NCBI RefSeq assembly: GCF_033304615.1
Contig: NZ_CP129118.1
Span: 3,406,001 to 3,470,000 of the forward strand
From: Sporosarcina oncorhynchi
Lineage (GTDB): Bacteria > Bacillota > Bacilli > Bacillales_A > Planococcaceae
Reading direction: 5' to 3'
DNA: 64,000 nucleotides
Of the stretch, positions 8,242-16,772 are shown one piece after another. The notes under the pieces were generated by a model. It did not search any database, had not been told where the DNA came from, and was given only the letters and a program-made list of their open reading frames with translations. Numbering within the stretch: the first letter of the stretch is position 1; each line of letters starts with the position of its first letter. The position numbers were made by a program, and so were the translations under genes.

Positions 8242-9405
8242 TCAATTGTCGAACGCATTTACATCAACTAAATACATCGAGCGATCCTCTCCTTCACCAT
8301 TCAAAACTAACGTTCCTTTATCCGTAAACCTCGGCTTCACAAGGCGTTCTTTTATATGGTTCAAGTAGGGCAATGGCTCAACTTTATCGTTGTCAATAGC
8401 AAACAACTTCACTGTATTGGAATTCTTTACGGGTATGCTAAGCGCCAAATAGTTCTCATAGATGGCGTAAGCATCGAACTCAGGGACTTCAATCTCATAG
8501 AATTGTCCATCTTCCAAATTGATATAGCCTAGAGTTGTGGATGACTTATCTTCATTGGACAGACTAGCATACACTTTGTTATCTGTAATCGTGACATTTT
8601 CGGCTCTTTCGTATGGAAGCGTATAGATTCCAATTTGCAAGTTCTTTTCTAGATCGTAGATTGTAAATGAAACACCGCCACCGGCTTTCTTGTTCACCCT
8701 TTCGGAAATAGCTAGCTTTCCATCATTAATGCCCGGATAACTGTTTGAACCTTCACCGGAACTCCCGTGAATCAGTGTTTTCTTAAATGTATGCAAATCA
8801 AACTGTTCATATCTCATAGTTCCATCATGAGATGCCATGTAGATTAACCGATTTCCTACAATTTGCAGAAAACCAAAAGTATTGATTTCTTTAATTTCTC
8901 CATTCAACCGATTTAATATATGGGTTGACTTCCCAGCATAGTCCCAAACAATCCAATCTTCATTTGCAGCTACAGAAACACCCGGTATCTGCGATTCACC
9001 CTTTGAATTTACTAGTGTTTGTGTTGTGTTAGAACCAACTGAAAACGTGTAAATTCCTTTACCATCTGTGTAAATCAATTCGTTTGTATTGTCCACGAAA
9101 ACTGCATTTATTAAATCCGGATAATTTCCGTCCCTAATCGTCACCTGTTGAATGGCATTGGAAATATTCACTTCCTGACTAGCATGTTGCTGAAGTTCCT
9201 GTTGCACATATGGAAAAGCCATAAACCCTGCCAATCCGATAACTGCAACAGAAGTAATAATAGGTTTAACAATAGGTTTGGGGGATGGTTGCTTAGTTTC
9301 GATCCTTTTATGCGCTTCTTGTAATATGGCATTTTTCTTTTCTTCGTCTAGCATGATATTCACTGGAACAGATGCATCCAAATCTTGTTTTAATTCTCTA
9401 CGCAA
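8242..9405 (-). CDS. Putative anti-sigma factor, single-span membrane protein with propeller-like extracellular part (module 2)
   Basis: A 387-residue protein coupled to the upstream ECF sigma gene. The cytoplasmic N-terminus (~60 residues, charged) precedes one membrane span (IITSVAVIGLAGFMAFPYV) and a long extracellular region with repeated short beta motifs such as NELIYTDGKGIYTF, EDWIVWDYAGKSTHIL and GNRLIYMASHDG, reminiscent of TolB or beta-propeller proteins. I place the start at TTG 9405: GGAGG lies nine bases upstream and it overlaps the sigma stop by eight bases. The frame is open 15 codons further without a ribosome site. No DUF4179 domain is seen. Role as anti-sigma rests on position and topology. 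Confidence 0.7.
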   Translation of the reverse strand: MRRELKQDLDASVPVNIMLDEEKKNAILQEAHKRIETKQPSPKPIVKPIITSVAVIGLAGFMAFPYVQQELQQHASQEVNISNAIQQVTIRDGNYPDLINAVFVDNTNELIYTDGKGIYTFSVGSNTTQTLVNSKGESQIPGVSVAANEDWIVWDYAGKSTHILNRLNGEIKEINTFGFLQIVGNRLIYMASHDGTMRYEQFDLHTFKKTLIHGSSGEGSNSYPGINDGKLAISERVNKKAGGGVSFTIYDLEKNLQIGIYTLPYERAENVTITDNKVYASLSNEDKSSTTLGYINLEDGQFYEIEVPEFDAYAIYENYLALSIPVKNSNTVKLFAIDNDKVEPLPYLNHIKERLVKPRFTDKGTLVLNGEGEDRSMYLVDVNAFDN

Positions 9406-9919
9406 AGTCTTTTCCCTCCTCAATCGCAATCTTGGCCAGTTTTCTTCCACGTACTAGGCGTGTCTTGATTGTATTCGGTGAACACTCCAACACCTCTCCT
9501 ATTTCAACGACCGAGAGCTCCGCAAAATAATATAACCAAATTACTTCACGATATTTTAGAGGGAGTGTTTCAACTAGTTCTGCCAACTTAGTTTCTGATT
9601 CCCTTTGAATCAATTTCTCTTCAGGCGATTTTCTATTCACAAGTAAATGACCCAGCAAGTTCGAAAACTCGATTTTCCGATAAGCCCAGCTTTGAAAGTA
9701 GTTATGGCATTCATTGACCGCTATCCGATACAAATAAGTCTTCAACGATGAGCGACCTTCAAACTTCTCCATATTTATGTAGTAGCGAATAAACACTTCT
9801 TGAACAACGTCCTCCGCCTTTTTTTCATCTTTGACAATTGCGTATACAAGTCGTAGTAGATAGTCGCCATACGTATCCATTGCTTCACATAATCGTTCAT
9901 CACGAAATTGTTTTTTCAA
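9398..9919 (-). CDS. ECF-type RNA polymerase sigma factor (module 2)
   Basis: About 173 residues. Region 2 is visible as YLLRLVYAIVKDEKKAEDVVQEVFIR and SSLKTYLYRIAVNECHNY, region 4 as LPLKYREVIWLYYFAEL and VVEIGEVLECSPNTIKTRLV, like the SigW/SigV/YlaC type. The strong AAAGGAGG sits immediately before three possible starts (ATG 9925, GTG 9922, TTG 9919); TTG has the best spacing (seven bases). It overlaps the downstream membrane protein gene by eight bases. This is the second of four sigma pairs within 16 kb, transcribed opposite to module 1. Confidence 0.88.
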   Translation of the reverse strand: MKKQFRDERLCEAMDTYGDYLLRLVYAIVKDEKKAEDVVQEVFIRYYINMEKFEGRSSLKTYLYRIAVNECHNYFQSWAYRKIEFSNLLGHLLVNRKSPEEKLIQRESETKLAELVETLPLKYREVIWLYYFAELSVVEIGEVLECSPNTIKTRLVRGRKLAKIAIEEGKDFA

Positions 9920-10132
9920 CACCATGCCTCCTTTCACTTACTTGTTAGACAAAACTACAGAGCGACTGGTTTCATTTTACTCTAGTGAAAAAGAATTTTA
10001 ACGATTAAATTACTTATAAGTTTTAGAATGCCATTTCCTGTTCTTCAATAGGATTAATTCAGATTGAACAACTTCCAAAGAGGGTATTCTAAATACGATA
10101 TTTTCTTCTTTTTGATTCTGACGGGATGGTGA

Positions 10133-10726
10133 ATGAATGTGTTTGGTTTAGCCGACTTGGGATCTTTAATTATCTCCGGATTTATCATATTACCTGTCGT
10201 TATCTTTATACGAGAGACTGGTTATTTAATTGTGAGTTGGCTTTTCGGTGTCGTCCGACCGAGGATTACAATCGGGTCGGGACCGCGGCTATTTTCCATT
10301 GGCATGATTGATGTACGGAAATACTACCATCTCTACAGCTGGTTTTCATATGATGATTTGAAACGTAAAAGTAAGTTCGCCTATATTTGTATCTATGCTG
10401 GCCCCATCGCAGCGAACCTGATTGTGGCGGTTGTCATTAATGCGCTTATTGCAAATGATCTTGTTGGAAATTTTGCGACGTTTTGGAACCGATTTATCTT
10501 TTATGGATTTTATTATGTACTGCTGGATGCCATTCCTATGATAATGGTCGATGGTAAACCGAATAACGGAATGATCATTTATGAAATGATCCGTTATGGC
10601 AAACGCGTCGATCATAATACGGAACCGTTTCTTCCTTCAACGACGGAGGTGGATGAAGAATACGAAGAAGAGATGGAACAAATTAAAGAAAAAATTATTG
10701 AACGGGAAGCGGATCGGGACGATTGA
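10133..10726 (+). CDS. Site-2-protease-like membrane protein with degenerate active site
   Basis: A 197-residue membrane protein with about four spans. Its first half, IRETGYLIVSWLFGVVRP, follows the layout of the M50/site-2 protease motif HExGHxxxAxxFG, but both zinc-binding His are replaced (R and Y). A later DAIPMIMVDGKP resembles the second M50 motif (N/L-LLP-x-x-x-DG). The acidic, coiled C-terminus (EEYEEEMEQIKEKIIEREAD) is cytoplasmic. It is probably a non-catalytic pseudoprotease (inference); an unrelated membrane protein is the alternative. Start ATG at 10133 with GGGATGG upstream. It stands alone between the module 2 sigma gene and a CMD enzyme. Confidence 0.6.
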   Translation: MNVFGLADLGSLIISGFIILPVVIFIRETGYLIVSWLFGVVRPRITIGSGPRLFSIGMIDVRKYYHLYSWFSYDDLKRKSKFAYICIYAGPIAANLIVAVVINALIANDLVGNFATFWNRFIFYGFYYVLLDAIPMIMVDGKPNNGMIIYEMIRYGKRVDHNTEPFLPSTTEVDEEYEEEMEQIKEKIIEREADRDD

Positions 10727-10799
10727 GTATTTTCCCTAAACTGATATGCATGCCTTTCTACTTGTAGTAAATACTATTCACGAACAGGAGGGATAGTAT

Positions 10800-11150
10800 A
10801 TGGAGGATCATACGTATACAGAAGTGGTTTTGCAGGAGTACAAAGTAGGAATGGGTGCATTTGCGGAGAAACTGCCTTCAGTGGCAAGCGCTTTTCATTC
10901 TTTCACAGAGACTTGTTTCGAGGACGGTAAGCTTGATCAGAAACAGAAGCAGCTGATTGCACTTGCGATTAGTGTCTATGCCCATAATGAATATTGCATC
11001 GTCTTCCATACGAAAGGTTGCCTCGATGCGGGTTGCAGTGAAGAAGAAATGATGGAGTCAATTGGTGTCGCCGCAGCTTTAGGTGGCGGTTCTGCAATGA
11101 GCCATGGCGTGACGGTGTGGCAAGATGCAATTGAAGGATTTTCAGAATGA
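10800..11150 (+). CDS. Carboxymuconolactone decarboxylase / AhpD-like family protein
   Basis: A 116-residue all-helical protein of the CMD family. The core motif is YCIVFHTKGCLDAGCSEEEM, with the conserved Cys and His of the AhpD-like ExxCxxxH arrangement, although the first Cys of the redox CxxC pair is Asn here. This argues for a peroxidase-related or uncharacterised family function rather than true AhpD disulphide reductase. AGGAGG precedes the ATG at a good distance. Monocistronic, with a bidirectional terminator downstream shared with the convergent DUF378 gene. Confidence 0.85.
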   Translation: MEDHTYTEVVLQEYKVGMGAFAEKLPSVASAFHSFTETCFEDGKLDQKQKQLIALAISVYAHNEYCIVFHTKGCLDAGCSEEEMMESIGVAAALGGGSAMSHGVTVWQDAIEGFSE

Positions 11151-11151
11151 A

Positions 11152-11186
11152 AAGACAGCCGCCTAGAATCTAGGTGGCTGTTTTCA
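11152..11186. terminator. Bidirectional terminator between CMD and DUF378 genes
   Basis: ACAGCCGCCTAG (11156-11167) pairs with CTAGGTGGCTGT (11171-11182), one G-T pair included; AAAA precedes and TTTT follows, so it can stop transcription from both convergent genes. Confidence 0.85.
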
Positions 11187-11192
11187 AAGTGA

Positions 11193-11528
11193 TCATTTCG
11201 GTTCTTCATTCCGCTTATCCCTTTTACGCTTTGCGGCCTCCCGCTCTTTCCGAAAATCAGGTTCTTCGCCAAACTCGGTACGCAGATCGCCGTCAGTATA
11301 ACGTGTATGCGTATCTGTGACCACGTCCATCTCCTCACTCGGTTTAAACAATAACCCGAGACAGGCAAGGCCGCTTAACCCGACAAGCCCATAGACGATC
11401 CTAGATAGGATTGCCCCTTGACCGCCGAATAATGTTGCGACAAGATCAAATTTAAAAAAGCCGATCAATCCCCAGTTCAGCGCTCCGATAATCACAAGAG
11501 CGAGTGCAATCCGTGAAATCATACTCAT
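11193..11528 (-). CDS. DUF378 family membrane protein
   Basis: A 111-residue protein. Residues ~5-75 contain two membrane spans with the DUF378 pattern (ALVIIGALNWGLIGFFKFDLV, then IVYGLVGLSGLACLGLLF). The C-terminal ~40 residues are hydrophilic and strongly charged (FRKEREAAKRKRDKR), longer than in typical ~70-residue members. Function unknown. GGAGGAG lies upstream of the ATG at 11528. The 230-base gap on its 5' side (11529-11762) shows no gene. Confidence 0.85.
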   Translation of the reverse strand: MSMISRIALALVIIGALNWGLIGFFKFDLVATLFGGQGAILSRIVYGLVGLSGLACLGLLFKPSEEMDVVTDTHTRYTDGDLRTEFGEEPDFRKEREAAKRKRDKRNEEPK

Positions 11529-11762
11529 GTATGAACTCCTCCTTCAATTGGTAAATACTTGAACCCTTCATTACCTCAGTCAAACGGTTTCACGTCCACT
11601 TTGCCGTCCCATTGCCCGGTGGCCGTAATGCATCATTTACACATGTCGGTAATTGCATCGATTCCTTCTTATCTTTTGCTAAAAGCGAAGTTTAATACAT
11701 AAAGATTTCCGGTATTCATTATTCATAAAAGAAGTGTGAAAACCATTTTCGGCGCTTGTGGT

Positions 11763-12398
11763 TTATGAATGTTTTTTCAAGTTTACATGATCTGCCTTTC
11801 CATCCGTTCCCATGATGATCTGCAATTCAAAATCTCCGAACCGGTAACTGTAATTCTGTTCCTCTGTCTCAGGAATGAGACGCAATTCGTCAGGCTGACC
11901 CAATTGTTCTGTCAAGTCCTCCTCTGTAATGCCACCCAGATTGGTTTGTCTTTCCACATTCGTACCGAAATAACGTGCCTCTTTCAATATCCCTTTTTCA
12001 TCATAAGCCAAGTCATACGACGCGTTGCCCATAGAACCATGGTAGTGATCAAACTCATCTTGCTCTTCGGGTTCTCCAATTTTCTTTGTAATTTCTTTCC
12101 TCGTTGAATGACCGACACGAATACCATTTGCCAGCCTATATACTTCACCGTTCACAGCACTGTCAGCTAAACCATTTAACGTATCAAGTGCCATCTGTTT
12201 CTGCTCTTGGGCAACAGGCGATGATTCGCCTTGGCTATTCTCATCGATTTCAACATCATCTGAAGGATTTTCACTTTGCGGTTCTTCTGTAGATGTGTTA
12301 ATTTTACTATCCGTTTTTTCTAATTCGTCTTTCGTGTCAGAACATGCCGCCAGTAGCAAAGCCGCTGCAACTGTGACGAGCAACTTACATTTATTCAT
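11763..12398 (-). CDS. Lipoprotein with YjgB/DUF4309-like domain
   Basis: A 211-residue secreted lipoprotein: signal peptide with lipobox LAAC (Cys19), a low-complexity acidic linker (~residues 22-70), then two tandem versions of a small motif, NGIRVGHSTRKEITKKIGEP and LGGITEEDLTEQLGQPDEL, each followed by a beta hairpin. This matches the DUF4309/YjgB style as I know it. No enzymatic motif is seen. The start ATG at 12398 has GGGGATGG upstream. It is transcribed away from the ytvA-like gene. Confidence 0.65.
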   Translation of the reverse strand: MNKCKLLVTVAAALLLAACSDTKDELEKTDSKINTSTEEPQSENPSDDVEIDENSQGESSPVAQEQKQMALDTLNGLADSAVNGEVYRLANGIRVGHSTRKEITKKIGEPEEQDEFDHYHGSMGNASYDLAYDEKGILKEARYFGTNVERQTNLGGITEEDLTEQLGQPDELRLIPETEEQNYSYRFGDFELQIIMGTDGKADHVNLKKHS

Positions 12399-12507
12399 AA
12401 AGAGCCATCCCCTTTTCTACTCGTTTTTCTATTGTTATTAATTTCCCCCTCCGTTGATTATAAAACATTTTTTCCCAATTGAAAACAGGCGGAGAATCTT
12501 CCAGTGA

Positions 12508-12537
12508 CTGACAGTCCAGTCGTGTTTATGCTACGAT
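12508..12537 (+). promoter_or_regulatory. Candidate sigma-A promoter of the LOV-STAS gene
   Basis: CTGACA (12508-12513) and TACGAT (12532-12537) are 18 bases apart, ~30 bases upstream of the start. No sigma-B pattern (GTTTA...GGGWA) is present at the right spacing. Confidence 0.5.
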
Positions 12538-12567
12538 ACGTGTAACGTAAATGTTAGAGGACAGGAT

Positions 12568-13347
12568 GTGTATTGCATGAACAAACTACCCGATTCGATA
12601 CAAGTGGAATTATTGACAGCGATGTTGGATGGTAGCCAAGTTGCGGCACTAGTGACAGATCCATCTCAATCCGATAACCCCATTATCTTTGCTAATCAAA
12701 CATTCGAGAAACTTACGGGATATTCAATGGATGAAACAGTCGGACGAAACTGCAGATTCCTCCAAGGGGAATCGACAGATACTGCTTCTATCGAGATAAT
12801 TCGGAACGCTATTACTGACAAGCGTCCGGTTATGATGACGTTACTTAACTATAAGAAAGATGGAACTCCTTTTTGGAACCGTCTCTCCATTAAACCGCTT
12901 GAAATACAAGGTAAATTGTTTTTCATCGGCACACAAACAGATGTATCCTTAGTGCAAATACAACAGAAAAAAATCTATGAAAAAGAGCAGGAAATCGAAC
13001 AACTTACCGTGCCCATTTTGATGATTCAGCAAAATCTTGCTGCTATTTCGCTGATTGGGCGAATGAGTCATGAACGCGTAGAGTCCCTTTGTAAAAAATT
13101 AAGTGAGTTTGTCGAGCGGGAACCCGTAGACAATATTGTCATCGACATTTCGGGGCTCGTCTGGGAGGAGTCTTCCTCATTAGGCGGCTTGCACATTGTG
13201 CAGAATGTCCTTAAACTAATGGGGACGCAGCTTTATGTCACAGGCATTTCACCGAAGATTGCACAATCATTGGCAATGGGCGGGGAATCGGGTGATCAAT
13301 TGACGACCTTTGCCACTATTCGTCATGCCATTGAAAATATAAAGTGA
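12568..13347 (+). CDS. ytvA: Blue-light receptor, LOV (PAS) plus STAS domains (YtvA/PfyP type)
   Basis: A 259-residue cytosolic photoreceptor. Residues ~15-125 form a LOV domain with the photoactive-cysteine motif GRNCRFLQG and FMN-binding KKDGTPFWNRL; a coiled linker (QQKKIYEKEQEIEQL) leads to a C-terminal STAS domain (~145-255, IVIDISGLVWEESSSLGG). This is the architecture of B. subtilis YtvA, which activates the sigma-B stressosome in blue light. GTG at 12568 has AGAGGA six bases upstream; an ATG three codons later is an alternative. splB, repairing UV damage, is encoded 1.5 kb away. Confidence 0.92.
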   Translation: MYCMNKLPDSIQVELLTAMLDGSQVAALVTDPSQSDNPIIFANQTFEKLTGYSMDETVGRNCRFLQGESTDTASIEIIRNAITDKRPVMMTLLNYKKDGTPFWNRLSIKPLEIQGKLFFIGTQTDVSLVQIQQKKIYEKEQEIEQLTVPILMIQQNLAAISLIGRMSHERVESLCKKLSEFVEREPVDNIVIDISGLVWEESSSLGGLHIVQNVLKLMGTQLYVTGISPKIAQSLAMGGESGDQLTTFATIRHAIENIK

Positions 13348-13380
13348 ACAGAGTTATAGACTAGTCAGGAGATGCACGCA

Positions 13381-14082
13381 TTGAAATACGATGTTTTATT
13401 ATTTGATTTAGACGATACATTAATGGATTTTGGGGAAACGGAAAAGAATGCATTTACAAATGTATTCACAACAAACGGCTTTCCAGACGGGTTGGCAGAT
13501 TACAGAAAGACGTATAGAGCAATCAGCACGGTGCTTTGGGAAGACTTAGAACAAGGCAGAACAACGCTCGCCGATCTTAAAACAGAACGGTTCAGACGAT
13601 TGTTTTTAGAGCATGGCTTGGAAATAGATGCAGAAGTATTCGGACAAACGTATCTTGATAACCTTGGAAAAGAAATTCATCTCATTGAAGGGGTTTCGGA
13701 AGTGATTGAGAACCTTTCAGAAGCTAGAATTGCACTTCTTACAAACGGTTTCAAGGATGTTCAGCACGCCCGCATGGCCCATTCAGGACTTAAAAATTAT
13801 TTCGAAGCGATTTTCACTTCGGAAGAGATCGGCTACAACAAGCCACGGCCTGAAATCTTCGAGCATGTTTTCCAGGCTATGCAGCTTACGGACAAATCCC
13901 GCGTCTTAATGATCGGCGACTCGCTTACTTCTGATATCCAAGGTGGCAACAACTTTGGTATTGATACATGCTGGTATAACCCTGAGCGGAAAAAGAATGA
14001 AAGTTCAGCCAAGCCAACGTATGAAATTCATCATTGGCATGAGTTTCAACAAGTTGTCATGCAAACGGTCACGTCCAATTGA
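13381..14082 (+). CDS. HAD hydrolase, YjjG/YfnB family (putative 5'-nucleotidase)
   Basis: A 233-residue HAD-superfamily phosphatase with all four motifs: DLDDTL near the N-terminus (nucleophile Asp), LLTNG, the Lys in YNKPRPEIF and the acidic GDSLTSDIQGG. The helical cap of ~60 residues between motifs I and II fits the YjjG/YfnB noncanonical pyrimidine-nucleotide phosphatase group. I use TTG at 13381, nine bases after AGGAG; the ATG at 13372 overlaps that ribosome site. It follows the LOV gene by 33 bases, so the two may be co-transcribed. The terminator overlaps the stop codon. Confidence 0.87.
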   Translation: MKYDVLLFDLDDTLMDFGETEKNAFTNVFTTNGFPDGLADYRKTYRAISTVLWEDLEQGRTTLADLKTERFRRLFLEHGLEIDAEVFGQTYLDNLGKEIHLIEGVSEVIENLSEARIALLTNGFKDVQHARMAHSGLKNYFEAIFTSEEIGYNKPRPEIFEHVFQAMQLTDKSRVLMIGDSLTSDIQGGNNFGIDTCWYNPERKKNESSAKPTYEIHHWHEFQQVVMQTVTSN

Positions 14083-14103
14083 ATGGACATGACCGTTTTT
14101 TCT
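14064..14103 (+). terminator. Terminator of ytvA-HAD unit, overlapping the HAD stop codon
   Basis: AACGGTCACGTCCA (14064-14077) pairs with TGGACATGACCGTT (14084-14097) with one mismatch, followed by TTTTTT. The TGA stop (14080-14082) lies within the loop. Confidence 0.85.
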
Positions 14104-14122
14104 CTCCGCAGACACAACCCGA

Positions 14123-15151
14123 CTACGTAAAGTATTCAATTTTTGCATTTGGAAAGTACTTGTTTGCATATCCATACAGAAGCTCTTTGATCATATCCTC
14201 TTCATCTTTCTGGTAGATATATTTACCAATGCCATACTTGCCCCACTTATAACGCCTCTTTTCTTCATCCAACTCAAGCTTCGTCTTCGGATAATTCTTT
14301 TCAATGACTCGTTTCGCAGGTTTCGTAAAGCGGTGTTGAATGAATTCAAACGTTATGTCATCACGCGTATCTGCTGGTAATTCCTCATTCAGCCGTTCAA
14401 ATAAATGATAATAACCTTGTTCCCACCCGTCATGAAGGTAAATCGGTGCGACTATGAAACCTAGCGGATAGCCCGCTCTCGCCACTTTTCCCGCCGCCTC
14501 AATGCGTTTATCAAGAGGAGAGGTTCCCGGCTCAAAATTCTTGATGACATAATCGGCATTCACACTGAACCTAAAACGCGTATTGCCATTGTGCTTCGCG
14601 TCCAGCAGATGGTCGACAAAATGGAACTTCGTCACAAATCGTAATCTGCCAAGTTCCGTCTGTCCGATATGTTCGATTGCTCTTTTCAAGGAATGGGTTA
14701 GATGGTCAATACCGACAATATCCGACGTACATGCTGCTTCAAAACGGGTGATTTCAGGTGCACGTTCCTCGATATAGCGATCCGCTGCCTCCAAAATCTC
14801 TTCCACATTCACATACGTCCGAATATATGGCTTCGTTCCCATCGTCGTCTGCAAATAACAGTAATGGCAATGCCCCATGCAGCCCGTTGCAAGCGGAATT
14901 GCATACTCTGCGGAAGGTTTTGACGTTTCGAATTTCAATGTTTTTCGTATGCCTACAACAAGCGTCGACTTGGCAATCCTGTACTTCTGCGCATCCGTTT
15001 CACCCGGCAAATCTCGAATCTGGTTATGCGACGTCGTAAACCGTGTTTCAATGCCCATCTTCTCGAACTTCTCCTTCAGTTCCTTCCCTAACGGATAATC
15101 AAGCGCATTCGGTTCAAAATAAACTAACTGCGGCACGAACGGTTTATTCAT
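14123..15151 (-). CDS. splB: Spore photoproduct lyase (radical SAM)
   Basis: A 342-residue radical-SAM enzyme that directly reverses the thymine dimer called spore photoproduct during germination. The 4Fe-4S ligands are C91, C95 and C98 (GCMGHCHYC), with Y97 and Y99 and the H-atom-donating C141 (AACTSDIVG) all present, at the same numbering as B. subtilis SplB. Full family length. The start at 15151 has GGAAGG upstream on the minus strand. No splA is seen beside it. Its presence is good evidence that the organism forms endospores. Confidence 0.95.
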   Translation of the reverse strand: MNKPFVPQLVYFEPNALDYPLGKELKEKFEKMGIETRFTTSHNQIRDLPGETDAQKYRIAKSTLVVGIRKTLKFETSKPSAEYAIPLATGCMGHCHYCYLQTTMGTKPYIRTYVNVEEILEAADRYIEERAPEITRFEAACTSDIVGIDHLTHSLKRAIEHIGQTELGRLRFVTKFHFVDHLLDAKHNGNTRFRFSVNADYVIKNFEPGTSPLDKRIEAAGKVARAGYPLGFIVAPIYLHDGWEQGYYHLFERLNEELPADTRDDITFEFIQHRFTKPAKRVIEKNYPKTKLELDEEKRRYKWGKYGIGKYIYQKDEEDMIKELLYGYANKYFPNAKIEYFT

Positions 15152-15269
15152 ACGGCCATCGACCTTCCAATCGTCTTTTCATAAGCTCACCTTTTCCTTT
15201 TCCCTTAGCTTGTCTAAAAGGCGCGGAATTATGAACTTGGATGCTTTTATTAGTTTATTCAAATGATTC

Positions 15270-15300
15270 TTGCCCCTAACGTTACGTAAGGTCTTATAAT
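15270..15300 (+). promoter_or_regulatory. MerR-type promoter with 19-bp spacer and operator dyad
   Basis: TTGCCC (15270-15275) and TATAAT (15295-15300) are separated by 19 bases, the over-long spacing that MerR proteins correct. The spacer holds a near-perfect dyad, CCTAACGT-T-ACGTAAGG (15275-15291). A second half-like stretch, GTAACGTTAGG, follows at ~15304-15314. This implies autoregulation of the downstream MerR gene. Confidence 0.85.
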
Positions 15301-15327
15301 GAATGTAACGTTAGGAGTTGAACATAG

Positions 15328-16074
15328 ATGTATACAATCGGTAAGGTTGCTTTAATGAGCAATGTGACTGTCAGAACTTTACGCTATTATGATGAAATCG
15401 GTTTATTGCCTGCCGAGAAGAATGCGCATGGCCATCGATTTTACACAGACAAGGATGTTTCCAAGCTTCACTACATCCTGACATTACGGGATATAGGATT
15501 GCCACTTGAGTCCATCCAAACAGCTCTATCGGGCAAACAGGTAAACGTTCGAGATGTCCTCACAATACGGCTGAAAATGATTCAAACAGAAATGAAACAG
15601 TTGAAGAAAATGGAAAGCTCCATCACATCCTTAATAGTACTAGCGGAAGTTGAACAGGCAACCGACTGGGAATCGGTCTTCGCTACCTTTTATACGCTTC
15701 CAGACAATCAGGATGCACTGAAAAGTTTATGGGGACATCATTTTTCCGAGGAAGAAGTCGAAACGTTACTCGATCTTCCTCACTTAGGTGGAGGTGGCGA
15801 ATTAGCCGACACATCAGTCGACCTTCTAAAGGATGTCCGTGCAAACTTGCATATACATCCTGCAAGTGAAACTGCACAACAGTTGGCGAAGCGATGGGTT
15901 ACGTGGGTGGACAACATGTATGAAGGTAATTCAGAACTTGCGAATAAAGTATGGGAAACAAGTCAACACGAGGAAGCTGTAGGCTTTTATCAGTTTGAGA
16001 AAGAGCTGGTTGCGTTTATTGAACAAGCGATTACGTATTATTATGAAACACAAATCAAGGACAACATGCCATGA
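15328..16074 (+). CDS. MerR-family regulator with TipAS-like ligand domain
   Basis: A 248-residue regulator. Residues 1-70 are the MerR winged helix (YTIGKVALMSNVTVRTLRYYDEIGLL), followed by the dimerisation coiled coil (~75-115) and a C-terminal ~130-residue helical domain (KRWVTWVDNMYEGNSELANK and YQFEKELVAFIEQAITYYY) resembling TipAS antibiotic-recognition domains. Ligand unknown, probably a small hydrophobic drug-like molecule (inference). Its promoter carries a MerR operator. The stop overlaps the next start (ATGA at 16071), so the membrane protein downstream is co-expressed. Confidence 0.87.
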   Translation: MYTIGKVALMSNVTVRTLRYYDEIGLLPAEKNAHGHRFYTDKDVSKLHYILTLRDIGLPLESIQTALSGKQVNVRDVLTIRLKMIQTEMKQLKKMESSITSLIVLAEVEQATDWESVFATFYTLPDNQDALKSLWGHHFSEEEVETLLDLPHLGGGGELADTSVDLLKDVRANLHIHPASETAQQLAKRWVTWVDNMYEGNSELANKVWETSQHEEAVGFYQFEKELVAFIEQAITYYYETQIKDNMP

Positions 16075-16730
16075 AGAAATTAATATTGTTCGACCTCATT
16101 TTCTATATGGCACTACCTTTTCTATTATGGAATTATGGTCGAGAACCATTCGGCGATTATTATGCAATGCTGTTATCGACTATTCCAGGATTGGTCTATA
16201 CGATTTACCGTTTTTACCGTGAACGGCAATTTAACATTTCTGGCTTGTTCATCATCTTCTCACTCTTCCTAAGTACAACCGTCAATGTGCTGTCGGGGGA
16301 TGCAGAAAGATTATTGTGGAATCAAGTCTATCTTGGTTACGGGTACGCGGTGATATATGGCTTGTCGGTTTTATTCAGGAAACCTTTTGCCTTGTTTTTT
16401 GCGGTAGATTTTATGTACTTACAGGGTTATCCGCGCAAAAATAGCACAATGCTCTTTTCATCGAAAGGGATTTTTGTTTGGTATCAGCTATTGACGATAC
16501 TTATCTGCATCCGTGGAATTTTCCAAAGCTCGCTGAAAGCCTGGCTTCTTAACAAATATGGTGTAGACGGATATGGACAGATGTTAGTGTATATGCAAAT
16601 CAGCGGGTGGATTTTCGGAGGTTTAATTACCGGCGGTTATTTCCTGATAGGCTCTATCACGAAGCGCTATGTGAGAAAGCATTATGGTGAAGATGTATCG
16701 ATGGAGCCTCCGATTGGGGTGAATGAATAA
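16071..16730 (+). CDS. VC0807-like membrane protein
   Basis: A 219-residue protein with about six membrane spans (e.g. FDLIFYMALPFLLW, GLFIIFSLFLSTTVNVLSG, SGWIFGGLITGGYFLIG) resembling the VC0807 family. Function unknown. It overlaps the MerR-type regulator by four bases and shares its ligand-controlled promoter, so a part in drug or membrane stress tolerance is plausible (inference). A hairpin (AATAGACAGT 16729-16738 with ACTGTCTATT 16752-16761) lies on the stop codon but lacks a clear T-run. Confidence 0.75.
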   Translation: MKKLILFDLIFYMALPFLLWNYGREPFGDYYAMLLSTIPGLVYTIYRFYRERQFNISGLFIIFSLFLSTTVNVLSGDAERLLWNQVYLGYGYAVIYGLSVLFRKPFALFFAVDFMYLQGYPRKNSTMLFSSKGIFVWYQLLTILICIRGIFQSSLKAWLLNKYGVDGYGQMLVYMQISGWIFGGLITGGYFLIGSITKRYVRKHYGEDVSMEPPIGVNE

Positions 16731-16772
16731 TAGACAGTTCCTCGGAACGGGACTGTCTATTACGGTTGGAGT

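Noticed and set aside
15190..15270. Sigma-G promoter before splB
   Set aside because: TGAATA and CATAATT occur upstream on the minus strand but are 22 bases apart, not the usual 17-18.
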